Of a stretch of 64,000 nucleotides of DNA, positions 44,735-52,938 are shown in pieces. The translations under genes and the position numbers were made by a program. The stretch comes from Gammaproteobacteria bacterium 45_16_T64 (lineage in GTDB: Bacteria > Pseudomonadota > Gammaproteobacteria > Pseudomonadales > Ketobacteraceae). How positions within the stretch are numbered: position 1 is the stretch's first letter; every line of letters begins with the position of its first letter. The notes below the pieces were generated by a model, which was not told the DNA's origin, searched no databases, and saw only the letters and a list, made by a program, of their open reading frames with translations. The stretch is from positions 158,031-222,030 of the forward strand of contig MABD01000037.1 of assembly GCA_002162955.1 (NCBI GenBank), given 5' to 3'.

Positions 44735-46034
44735 TCCATTCTCTATCGGGCTCATGATTATCGTTTTTATGTTAATCGCGGTCATCATGAGTATACCAAT
44801 CCCAATTGCCGTTATCTCTGCGTCTGTGGTTGGACTGACGCTGATCGAGGGCTTCGACTTTGCCGGCGCCCAGATGTATATGGTGATATGGGAGGTTGGT
44901 AGCAGTTACCTCATCCTCAATTTACCGCTTTTCTTGTTTATGGGACAACTTGCTTACCGCTCAGGTATCGCGGCCGATTTATTTAACGTTATGTATCATT
45001 GGCTTGGGCGATTTCCAGGGGGTGTTAACCTAGCAACGGTTTATACCGCCACCGGCTTCGGTGCGTTAACCGGCTCAAGCCTTGCAACGGTCTCGACCAT
45101 TGGCCAGGTTGCCATGCCAGAGGTAAAACGATACAACTACAATGAAGGCTTCTCAGCGGGGTGTATTGCTTCTGCATCCGTAATAGCCATTCTAATCCCG
45201 CCCAGCCTGCCTATGGTGATTTACGGTTTATGGTCGGAAACGTCCATAGGCTCTCTGTTTATGGCCGGTATTATTCCAGGGCTCATACTATCTATCGCGT
45301 TTAGCGTGTATATCGCAATACGCTGCTGGATACAGCCCACATTAGGACCGCCCGCCCCTCCTATTCCCTTTCGAGAGAAAATAAGAGTCCTACCCAAACT
45401 AATCCCAACTCTGTGCATTATTGGCATTGTTTTTGGCGGTATTTATGCCGGCTTATTTTCTCCTACCGAAGCCTCAGTCATAGGAAGCAGCAGTTTATTA
45501 TTGTTGGCATTAATAATGGGGCGCCTCCGCTGGGCCTGGGTAAGTGAATCCCTATTAGAAACTAGCCGTTTGAGCCTATCTATCTTTATGATTTTTGTCG
45601 GGGGTGTCCTTCTAAGTCGGTTCTTAGTACAAGTGGAATTTACCGAAGCATTGGTGGATATCGTGAACCACCTTTTCACATCGCCGACCACATTCTTGCT
45701 GGCCCTTATGGTCGTGTATATCTTTCTTGGCGCCATCCTCGACTCCTATGGAATGATTGTACTCACACTCCCCTTTGTGCTGCCTTCCGTACAAAGTTTA
45801 GGCATAGATATGATCACCTTTGGTATATTCTTAACGTTAATGATTGAGATATCACTCATCACTCCTCCGATCGGTCTCAACGCCTTTATGATGCAAAAAA
45901 TCACACCTAACTTACCGCTGTGGAGTATCTTTGAAGGTTGCATCCCTTTTGTCATCATCAGCATAATTACCGTGCTTTTCATCGTCGCCTTCCCTGAGGT
46001 TGTGCTATTTTTGCCCAACTTGATGCCTTCATAA
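44727..46034 (+). CDS. dctM: TRAP transporter large permease subunit (DctM type)
   Basis: The 435-residue polytopic protein has about 12 membrane segments. FMGQLAYRSGIAADLFNVMYHWLGRFPGGVNLATVYTATGFGALTGSSLATVSTIG is the conserved DctM entry region (G-R-x-P-G-G and G-x-x-x-G-S-S), followed by AGIIPGLIL and SPTEASVIG. It is the transport channel of the TRAP complex. It starts 8 bp before the end of dctQ. The TonB-dependent receptor gene follows 116 bp later on the same strand; whether it belongs to the same transcript is not clear. Confidence 0.9.
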   Translation: MIDPFSIGLMIIVFMLIAVIMSIPIPIAVISASVVGLTLIEGFDFAGAQMYMVIWEVGSSYLILNLPLFLFMGQLAYRSGIAADLFNVMYHWLGRFPGGVNLATVYTATGFGALTGSSLATVSTIGQVAMPEVKRYNYNEGFSAGCIASASVIAILIPPSLPMVIYGLWSETSIGSLFMAGIIPGLILSIAFSVYIAIRCWIQPTLGPPAPPIPFREKIRVLPKLIPTLCIIGIVFGGIYAGLFSPTEASVIGSSSLLLLALIMGRLRWAWVSESLLETSRLSLSIFMIFVGGVLLSRFLVQVEFTEALVDIVNHLFTSPTTFLLALMVVYIFLGAILDSYGMIVLTLPFVLPSVQSLGIDMITFGIFLTLMIEISLITPPIGLNAFMMQKITPNLPLWSIFEGCIPFVIISIITVLFIVAFPEVVLFLPNLMPS

Positions 46035-46150
46035 TCAGCTCCAAACTCTAGCCTACTTTAAGTACTTATTTTTCCAGCAGTATTTTATTCTTGTTGCTAT
46101 ACTTGCCTTATATTCGACCTTCCTATAACAATAAAAAGGTAACAATAAGT

Positions 46151-48313
46151 ATGCGCAGTTTGTCTTCTTCGATGTACTTTGGCCTATTTTCAATCATCTC
46201 TCTTCCTGTAATGTCAGAAACTATTTCCGAAGAAAAAAACCAAACAGAGGAAATCGTTGTCACCGCAACCCGCACTGGCGAAACAGACCTGCAGGAAACA
46301 CCGATGGCAATTTCGGTCTTTTCTGAGGAAAGTTTAAATCAACATGGAATTGAGAACGTTCGGGATTTAGTTCGGTTAAGCCCAGGGTTAAATATTAGCC
46401 AGAACAGCGAATTTGCACATATTTATATTCGAGGCGTGGGCAGTAACAATAGCTTTATTGGCTCCGACCCCAGCTCAACACTCTATGTTGATGGAGTCTA
46501 TATCAGCCGCCCTCTTGCGCTCTTTTCTGATTTTGTTGGCACCGAGAGAATGGAAGTATTAAGAGGTCCACAGGGGGTCCTCTACGGACGAAACAGTACT
46601 GGTGGGGCAATCAATGTTATCTCAGAGACACCCGACGACAACGATCGCTTGAAATTCCAAGCCGGAGTTGGCAGCTATAACGAACAGCATCATCGTATTT
46701 TTGGCAACCTAGCGATCGGCGAGGGTGTGGCGGCTAACTTAGCAATCAGTCGAGAATTAAGGGATGGCTATGTCGAAAATAACGGGGAGGACGATTTAAT
46801 TGATAAAGACCTACTAGCGGCACGCAGCGCTATACGATTCTTCTCAGAAAATGATCAGGTAGAACTGATTCTTCGCGGCGATTATCAGCGCAGCAGAGAT
46901 ACAGGTACGGCTTACAAGAGTACCTTTGAACAAATTAATCACACAGTTGAATCAGAAACCATTATTCCCGGAACAGGTGGTGCAGAACAGATTGATGATT
47001 TTTTCACTGTCAACACAACCTCTCCCACCTTTTACAAAACGCTTCAGCGAGGTGTTTCGATGGAGTTTAATGTTCAACTCTCAGATGCACTATCACTAAC
47101 CTATCTTCCAGCCTATCGCTCATCGGAAGTCAGCTCTGCTCTTGACTCGGACTGGACTGAAGTAAATCACAAAGCAACGGAAGTAGAGGAAAATCAACGT
47201 CAATATTCACATGAGCTTAGACTACTCTACGAGAGTGCCCGCGTCAGCTTGCTACTGGGCGGTTACTTATTTAAGGAAGACGTTGAATCCGATATTACCG
47301 TGAATCTGCTCGATGTTCCTGGCTACTCCCGATTCGATGAAAACCTGACTACTGAAAATAATGCGATTTTTACTAATGCGAGCTACCACATAACAGATAA
47401 TACAAGCATATCCATTGGCGCCCGATCGAATCGTGAGAGAAAAACGTTTACTGGATACAATAGGGTATTCCTGTTTGGCGGCGCGGTAGACTCCACCACG
47501 CCTCGAGATCACAAAGACAAGTGGAATGAGGTAACACCTAAGCTCCTATTAGAGCACAGGCTCAATGACAGCATATTCTTCTATGGCTCGGTGAGCGAAG
47601 GATTTAAAAGTGGCGGAATTAACTTTTCAGATGGCACTGGGTTTGATCCAGAAAATATTCTCTCGTACGAGACAGGATCAAAAATAACTCTATTCGATCA
47701 AATGCTAACAATAAATTCCGCGGTCTTTTATTATAAATATCGAGATCTACAAGTCTCATCCTTCGAAGGCAGCGCTGTAGCCCCTCGTGTCGTCATCCTC
47801 AATGCAGCAAAAGCAACCGTAAAAGGTGCGGAAATAGAATTTTCTATGGTGCCAAATGACTATTACGATATCTCAGGAAGCGTTGCATTTCTTGATGCAA
47901 AGTACGATGAGTTTCTAACCGGAAGATCCAAAAATGGCGCTATTGGTGCAAAGATTGACGCCGAAGGCAACGATCTAAATCACTCCCCAAAATGGACAGC
48001 CAATCTAGACCTTGGCTTCCACCACCCGGTTGGGGCAGGAAAAATGAACTATCTATTATCTGCCTACTGGCAGGATAAAGAATATTTCACCGCTTTCAAT
48101 GATGAACTCACCAGCCAAGACGCCTATCACTTAATTGACTTACGTGTATCCTACCAAACGCCAGCAAAAACGTGGGAAGTAGCAGCCTTCGGCCGCAACC
48201 TAATGAACACAGAATACTCTAATGGCATGCAAGACTTTGCTGACACCGGTGTCGCCCTAAACATTATGCCACCACGCACTTACGGCGTAGAGTTCACCTA
48301 CCAATCCCTATAA
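46151..48313 (+). CDS. TonB-dependent outer-membrane receptor
   Basis: A signal peptide (YFGLFSIISLPVMSE) is followed by a TonB box-like EEIVVTATR and the plug domain (about 45-165; SVFSEESLNQHG, IRGVGSN, VDGVYISRP, VEVLRGPQ-type MEVLRGPQGVLYGRNSTGGAINV). The rest is the 22-strand barrel, ending in RTYGVEFTYQSL. The plug resembles the CirA/FecA-like receptors of marine proteobacteria that take up many organic ligands, so iron is not assured. ATG 46151 has AAGG eleven bases upstream and gives a proper signal peptide, unlike the earlier in-frame ATG at 46091. With the TRAP system just upstream, both membranes could serve one ligand (inference). A strong terminator follows 24 bp after the stop. 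Confidence 0.9.
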   Translation: MRSLSSSMYFGLFSIISLPVMSETISEEKNQTEEIVVTATRTGETDLQETPMAISVFSEESLNQHGIENVRDLVRLSPGLNISQNSEFAHIYIRGVGSNNSFIGSDPSSTLYVDGVYISRPLALFSDFVGTERMEVLRGPQGVLYGRNSTGGAINVISETPDDNDRLKFQAGVGSYNEQHHRIFGNLAIGEGVAANLAISRELRDGYVENNGEDDLIDKDLLAARSAIRFFSENDQVELILRGDYQRSRDTGTAYKSTFEQINHTVESETIIPGTGGAEQIDDFFTVNTTSPTFYKTLQRGVSMEFNVQLSDALSLTYLPAYRSSEVSSALDSDWTEVNHKATEVEENQRQYSHELRLLYESARVSLLLGGYLFKEDVESDITVNLLDVPGYSRFDENLTTENNAIFTNASYHITDNTSISIGARSNRERKTFTGYNRVFLFGGAVDSTTPRDHKDKWNEVTPKLLLEHRLNDSIFFYGSVSEGFKSGGINFSDGTGFDPENILSYETGSKITLFDQMLTINSAVFYYKYRDLQVSSFEGSAVAPRVVILNAAKATVKGAEIEFSMVPNDYYDISGSVAFLDAKYDEFLTGRSKNGAIGAKIDAEGNDLNHSPKWTANLDLGFHHPVGAGKMNYLLSAYWQDKEYFTAFNDELTSQDAYHLIDLRVSYQTPAKTWEVAAFGRNLMNTEYSNGMQDFADTGVALNIMPPRTYGVEFTYQSL

Positions 48314-48327
48314 TCATCTAGCGATAC

Positions 48328-49380
48328 CTACCCCGCTAAAAATGCCTGTAGCTCTACAGGCATTTTTTTATTCTCAACTTGCTCTACCTGCTCAGCCATA
48401 TCCTGAGAATTGTAGGTATGCCAGTACAAACAAGGGCCAGAGGCTACCGCTAACTCATCATAGAAAGCCGCTACCGCTTTGGCGGTATAGGTCTGCTCCA
48501 CTTTAATTCCCTGCTGCAACATGGATAACTGCGCCAGCTCGCCTGCTCTTGTGGCAACGCCGTAACCTTCGCCATAATAATCACTAATCAGCTCAGGTTT
48601 TTTCCACTTTTCTTTTGGCTCAACACCCGCCGCTTCCAATTGCTGCTGAGTTTTCTTCATTAATGCACCTACGGTACCAGTAGTGCACGCAGGAAACGGT
48701 CCCAAAAATGCAGGGGCGACACGTATGCCTTTCACTTGCGTATTGAGCCCAGCGAGCTGACAGCCGATAGTTAACCCCGCCAATGTAGAGCTTGACCCCA
48801 CCGGACAAACAATTAGCTCTGGCTCAGGCATCTCACCATTATCAATTTGCGCTTTAAGTTCAAATGCAGCATTAACAAAGCCAATGGTACCGGCAACATT
48901 AGAGCCTCCCGCGAAGAGAAAATAACATTCTTTGTTAAGGCGATACTGATTAAAATAATAGCGAAACACCGATGAAAACAACGAACCACAATAAATAAGC
49001 TCCGCACCGTAATGCTGCATTAATTGCAAATTTTGCTGTACCGTTTTAGAAATCGGTTGATCAAATAAAAATACCGTACAGGCAATTCCCTGCTGCTGGC
49101 ACAACATTGACGTAGCGACACCATGATTAGTTCCAATGGCCCCAAAGGTGACAACACGCTTCTTTCCCTGCCCCACCGCTTCCGCCAAAATAAACTCTAA
49201 CTTGCGGATTTTATTCCCACCATACTCGTTGTGCGTCAGGTCATCCCGCTTAATCCATGCATTACTAAATCCTTTGCCATTTCCACCCAGGGGCTCCACA
49301 GGAGTCGGCAATAACGCCATGGGTTGATGGGCTATGCTTGATGCCAGCGCCGGGTATGCTGCAAATAACGGTAAACTCAT
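48328..49380 (-). CDS. PLP enzyme of the ACC deaminase/D-cysteine desulfhydrase family
   Basis: The 350-residue protein has the family block IKRDDLTHNEYGGNKIRKLEF, where the Lys of GGNK is the PLP-binding residue, and GAIGTNHGVATSMLCQQQG for phosphate and cofactor contacts, with CPVGSSSTLAGLTIG later. Members are 1-aminocyclopropane-1-carboxylate deaminases or D-cysteine desulfhydrases; the two cannot be told apart by eye, and bacterial genes of this length are often annotated as the latter. ATG 49380 has AAGGAT at seven-base spacing. It lies 9 bp downstream of the small protein and the GMC oxidoreductase, so the three probably form an operon. Its 3' end contains the bidirectional terminator hairpin. 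Confidence 0.85.
   Translation of the reverse strand: MSLPLFAAYPALASSIAHQPMALLPTPVEPLGGNGKGFSNAWIKRDDLTHNEYGGNKIRKLEFILAEAVGQGKKRVVTFGAIGTNHGVATSMLCQQQGIACTVFLFDQPISKTVQQNLQLMQHYGAELIYCGSLFSSVFRYYFNQYRLNKECYFLFAGGSNVAGTIGFVNAAFELKAQIDNGEMPEPELIVCPVGSSSTLAGLTIGCQLAGLNTQVKGIRVAPAFLGPFPACTTGTVGALMKKTQQQLEAAGVEPKEKWKKPELISDYYGEGYGVATRAGELAQLSMLQQGIKVEQTYTAKAVAAFYDELAVASGPCLYWHTYNSQDMAEQVEQVENKKMPVELQAFLAG
48338..48367 (+). terminator. Bidirectional terminator overlapping the 3' end of the PLP gene
   Basis: AAAAATGCCTGTAG (48338-48351) pairs with CTACAGGCATTTTT (48354-48367) in a near-perfect stem with a tiny loop; a T-run follows on the plus strand. It ends the TonB receptor transcript, and on the minus strand the stem also ends in a T-run. 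The stem lies inside the last codons of the minus-strand PLP enzyme. Confidence 0.85.
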
Positions 49381-49389
49381 TCAATATCC

Positions 49390-49803
49390 TTAAGCGTCAG
49401 GTTCGCAATGCAAGGCATAACCCATTGCATCATAAACATTGGGGCCACGACTATTCGCCCCTTGTAAGCCTGAAAAATAAAGACTCATGATAACACCTTT
49501 TACCCCCAAACTAATCAACCGTAACCAACTGGCTATCCATTCAGGGTAGCGATCATGATGATCCATTGCAGATATACCCCAACGAATCGCAAACACTGGT
49601 ATAAATTTCATCACCAACAACAATATACCGAGTAAAAACACATCATCTTCATCCACAGATTCCAGCACGTCATCAAGATATTCAATACAATCTGTATCGG
49701 TAAAAGACGGTAAGGTACCGTTACCGGGCGCATATAAATCACCCAATCTTTCGAGACTGGCGATTTGCAGATTAGTAAAATGTGCTGAATTGACCTTATT
49801 CAT
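49390..49803 (-). CDS. Small membrane-associated protein next to a GMC oxidoreductase
   Basis: The 137-residue protein starts with ATG 49803, seven bases after AAGGAG, inside the 3' end of the oxidoreductase gene (8-bp overlap). An early acidic region (TDTDCIEYLDDVLESVDEDD) precedes a hydrophobic stretch (VFLLGILLLVMKFIPVFAI) and a second weaker one (LRLISLGVKGVIMSLYF). Size, position and the helical N-terminus recall the third subunit of membrane-bound gluconate dehydrogenases, which partners GMC-type flavoproteins, but similarity is weak by eye. I give no firm family. It is followed 9 bp later by the PLP enzyme. Confidence 0.65.
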   Translation of the reverse strand: MNKVNSAHFTNLQIASLERLGDLYAPGNGTLPSFTDTDCIEYLDDVLESVDEDDVFLLGILLLVMKFIPVFAIRWGISAMDHHDRYPEWIASWLRLISLGVKGVIMSLYFSGLQGANSRGPNVYDAMGYALHCEPDA

Positions 49804-51232
49804 GGACCTGCTCCTTCTTCGCAGTACAGCCTTCTGTTTTGACGCCAAACTCCTTAAGAATACACTCGCTGGCCCGATGGCTATTGGCCATAATCGTCAG
49901 AGACGGATTAATTCCCGGCGCAGATGGAAACACCGAGCCATCAGCAATAATAAGGTTCTCATGACCATGCACTTGGTAACTCTCATTCACGACTGAGCGC
50001 TCTGGGCTGCTGCCAATACTACAGCCTCCCATTTGATGCAAACTGAAATTAAAATTGGAGGTGATAAATTCTCTTGCACCCAGACGTTGATAAATCTCTT
50101 TCACCACCTTAACACCCGCCATGCCGCGACGTAGATCCTCCCCTTGCATGGGCTTAGTTATCTGCAGCCGCCCCTTGCTATTAACCCGAATAGTGCCCGC
50201 TTCCACATCCCGGATGCAGACCTCCATACTGGCCATATACCGATATCGCTCCATATAATTCAACAACTCCATACCATGGGCAGGAATTAACATCGTCACA
50301 CCCATGGGCCCAACAAAGACATTCTCGAGTTTGAAACCTTGTTTACGAAAACGCATATCATCAGACTTAACCGCTTGTAACGCCCCCTTATGAGCGTTAA
50401 TTTCTTCATCAAACATCGCCACGTTCATCCACTGAGGATGTGCAAAGAAACGCTCTCCCAATGCTGGTAAGCGCTCCTTATAGCCAGATTTGAGCAATAG
50501 GCGATTAGTGCCTAACGTACCAGCAGCCACGATACATTTTCGAGCATATATCGTCTCCTGCTGCCCGTGATGGCTCCCGTGAACAGCCACTTGATGGGAA
50601 CCATGAGCAATGTCAGAGACCTCAAATTCTGTTTTCACCGATAAACCATTGGCCCTCGCTTTTGCCAAGAACGTCAGCAGCATGCTTTGTTTTGAGTCCC
50701 TCCTACAGCCTCCCAAACAAGCCATACAATCATTCTTGTCCACTTGGCAATCCTTTTGCCCACGACGTAGTTTAGCCCATTGATAGCCTAATTTATCAAA
50801 CCCTTCAGCATACAGCTCGGCGTTTTTATTCCACTCATCACGTTCAATCGTGTGCAGGTTCAGGTGGGATTCTATCTCATCATAGTGACGCGCCATCCCC
50901 TCCACACTGTATGCATCAACACCAGATAGCTCACGCCATTCGTCTAGGGCCAAGTCATCAAATCGATCCAATAACGCTTGGTTAACAACAGTGCCACCAC
51001 CTAACAACTTACCACGAAGAAATAACAAGTTTGCATTCGTGGTCGCATCCATTCCCCCGCCCCAGAATAATCGAGAGTTGGTATGCATTTCATTGCGAGG
51101 AAAAGTGGACTTATCCCACTCTCGCCCAGCCTCTAGCATTACACAATTGGCACCTGATGCGGTCAAATAGTGGGCTAAGACACTACCCGATGCACCGGAA
51201 CCAATAATTACGAAGTCATAGATTTTCGACAC
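49796..51232 (-). CDS. FAD-dependent GMC-type oxidoreductase
   Basis: The 478-residue protein has an FAD-binding FVIIGSGASGSVLAHYLT and E of LEAGREW, a flavin-contacting GGGTVVNQALL, and the C-terminal GMC region HQMGGCSIG and NPSLTIMANSHRAS. A four-cysteine stretch CQVDKNDCMACLGGC is present, as in cholesterol-oxidase-like or sugar-dehydrogenase-like branches. The substrate is unknown; an alcohol or sugar is typical. GTG 51232 has GGAGG at five-base spacing, better than the TTG at 51253. It is the first gene of a likely three-gene unit with the small protein and the PLP enzyme. The C-terminal overlap (8 bp) supports co-translation. Confidence 0.88.
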   Translation of the reverse strand: MSKIYDFVIIGSGASGSVLAHYLTASGANCVMLEAGREWDKSTFPRNEMHTNSRLFWGGGMDATTNANLLFLRGKLLGGGTVVNQALLDRFDDLALDEWRELSGVDAYSVEGMARHYDEIESHLNLHTIERDEWNKNAELYAEGFDKLGYQWAKLRRGQKDCQVDKNDCMACLGGCRRDSKQSMLLTFLAKARANGLSVKTEFEVSDIAHGSHQVAVHGSHHGQQETIYARKCIVAAGTLGTNRLLLKSGYKERLPALGERFFAHPQWMNVAMFDEEINAHKGALQAVKSDDMRFRKQGFKLENVFVGPMGVTMLIPAHGMELLNYMERYRYMASMEVCIRDVEAGTIRVNSKGRLQITKPMQGEDLRRGMAGVKVVKEIYQRLGAREFITSNFNFSLHQMGGCSIGSSPERSVVNESYQVHGHENLIIADGSVFPSAPGINPSLTIMANSHRASECILKEFGVKTEGCTAKKEQVHE

Positions 51233-51475
51233 GCAAACCTCCGAGAGAAACAATAATGGAACTACAGTACCATTTATTTTGTAATAAATAATACTGCATG
51301 TTTACTTTCCATTCCACTAATAAGCCTATAACTTTACCTAATATGTTTATGAGTACATAAAACGTGTGACTGCGTATAAACAGGAATTCCTTTCAGTACA
51401 CAGTTAAGGCACACTGCGTTTCTAGCATCTCATTCTCACCCTCTACGCAACTCAGACCATACAGCTCATCGACCT

Positions 51476-52318
51476 ATGCCCATTGAACGAAAAGTACTAT
51501 TAACACAAAGTGAAGACCATACAGGCTTGATTGCACAGATTACCCACATTTGTTTCAAACACGGCTTGAATATCATCAAAAACGACGAATTTGTGGATAG
51601 AGAGCACCATCAGTTCTTTATGCGGACTGAATTAGAGGGCGTGTTTAATGATCAACTACTGTTGGACGACTTAAACCAATCTCTTTCCAAGAAAACCGCC
51701 CACAGGCTCACCACGGCGACCCGTAAACGCATCGTCATTATGGTAACCAAAGAACCCCATTGCCTCGGGGAGCTACTGATGAAAAGCCTTTATGGTGCAT
51801 TAAATGCGGATATTGTCGCGGTCATCGGTAACCACACTACCTTGGAAGAACTCACCGAGAAGTTTGATATCCCCTTCCACTACATCACCCACGAGAATCT
51901 GAGCCGCGAGCAGCAAGAAGATAACATACAGCAGATTATCGCGGGCTATAAACCAGACTATATTGTGCTAGCAAAGTACATGCGAATCCTGACTCCATCG
52001 TTTGTTGAGCAATACAACAATCGCATTATCAACATTCACCACTCGTTCTTGCCCGCTTTTATCGGTGCCCGCCCCTATCATCAGGCCTACGCTAGAGGCG
52101 TTAAGATCATTGGCGCTACGGCACACTTTGTTAACAATGATCTAGATGAAGGCCCCATTATCAGCCAGGATGTCACCCGCGTGGATCACCGCCACACCGC
52201 CGAAGAAATGGCACAAGCAGGGCGCCAGGTAGAAGAATCCGTATTGCTTCATGCGCTACAGCAGGTAACCAACGAAAAAGTCTTTGTCTACGAAAATCGT
52301 ACGGTCGTATTCGACTAA
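51476..52318 (+). CDS. purU: Formyltetrahydrofolate deformylase
   Basis: An N-terminal ACT domain (about 1-80; LLTQSEDHTGLIAQI, FFMRTELEG) is fused to a formyltransferase-like domain (about 85-278). NIHHSFLPAFIGARPYHQAYARGVKIIGATAHFVNNDLDEGPII contains the Asn, His and Asp expected in the catalytic core. PurU hydrolyses 10-formyl-THF to formate and THF, supplying formate for PurT and balancing one-carbon pools. The 280-residue length is normal. ATG 51476 has no strong ribosome binding site. No purine gene is adjacent; it converges with the shikimate-kinase-like gene 38 bp later. Confidence 0.93.
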   Translation: MPIERKVLLTQSEDHTGLIAQITHICFKHGLNIIKNDEFVDREHHQFFMRTELEGVFNDQLLLDDLNQSLSKKTAHRLTTATRKRIVIMVTKEPHCLGELLMKSLYGALNADIVAVIGNHTTLEELTEKFDIPFHYITHENLSREQQEDNIQQIIAGYKPDYIVLAKYMRILTPSFVEQYNNRIINIHHSFLPAFIGARPYHQAYARGVKIIGATAHFVNNDLDEGPIISQDVTRVDHRHTAEEMAQAGRQVEESVLLHALQQVTNEKVFVYENRTVVFD

Positions 52319-52356
52319 GGCCGAACTTACCTTGCTTGGGGGTATTGGCAAGCGAC

Positions 52357-52857
52357 TTATAACGCAGCAAGTACCTCACTAATCACTTCACCAGGGCCAA
52401 GCTTATCGCAATCAACCGTCACATCAGCGTATTGACGATAGAGGCGCTGGCGCTCTTCAAATAAATCATCAAAGCTTTGCTCGGGGCGCCGTGCGATACC
52501 CCGAGTTTCGTAATTATGGATACGCCGACGCAGTTCATCGAGGGGGACCTCCAAGTACACAACAGGCCCACAAGATTTCAGATAGGTCATCCCCTTTTCG
52601 CTATATACTGCACTGCCTCCAGTGGCGATGACCTTTTGATGGCATTCTGTCGCCAACAACACCTGCTCCTCCACATTACGTAGCGACAAGTAGCCATCTG
52701 CATCCAAGATATCTTGCAGCGAACGCTGTTCACGGACCTGGATCGCGACATCCGTATCAAGGAAATCCAAGCCAAGCTCCTTCGCGAGTAAAATACCTAA
52801 CGTACTTTTCCCCGCCCCCGGCATACCAATAAGAATCACACTTTGTCGATTAGCCAT
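52357..52857 (-). CDS. Shikimate kinase-like P-loop kinase
   Basis: This 166-residue protein has Walker A GMPGAGKST, DTD (the metal/shikimate Asp area), LRNVEEQVL for the F-R-x-x-E segment, GGSAVY in place of GGGAV, and the lid ARRPE. These match shikimate kinases, which phosphorylate shikimate for aromatic amino-acid synthesis. No other aro gene is beside it and the usual aroB pairing is absent, so this could be a second copy or a related kinase. It is divergent from the helicase gene, 81 bp apart. Confidence 0.75.
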   Translation of the reverse strand: MANRQSVILIGMPGAGKSTLGILLAKELGLDFLDTDVAIQVREQRSLQDILDADGYLSLRNVEEQVLLATECHQKVIATGGSAVYSEKGMTYLKSCGPVVYLEVPLDELRRRIHNYETRGIARRPEQSFDDLFEERQRLYRQYADVTVDCDKLGPGEVISEVLAAL

Positions 52858-52938
52858 AAATTTGCCTTACTGCAGCGACGTATTTAAGTAATGCTTGATG
52901 AGAGCAATATCAATCAATCCCCAGTATAATGCCTGACT

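Noticed and set aside
52357..52857. Assignment as aroK of the main shikimate operon
   Set aside because: The aroB neighbour is absent and the GGGAV motif is changed to GGSAV, so only 'shikimate kinase-like' is kept.
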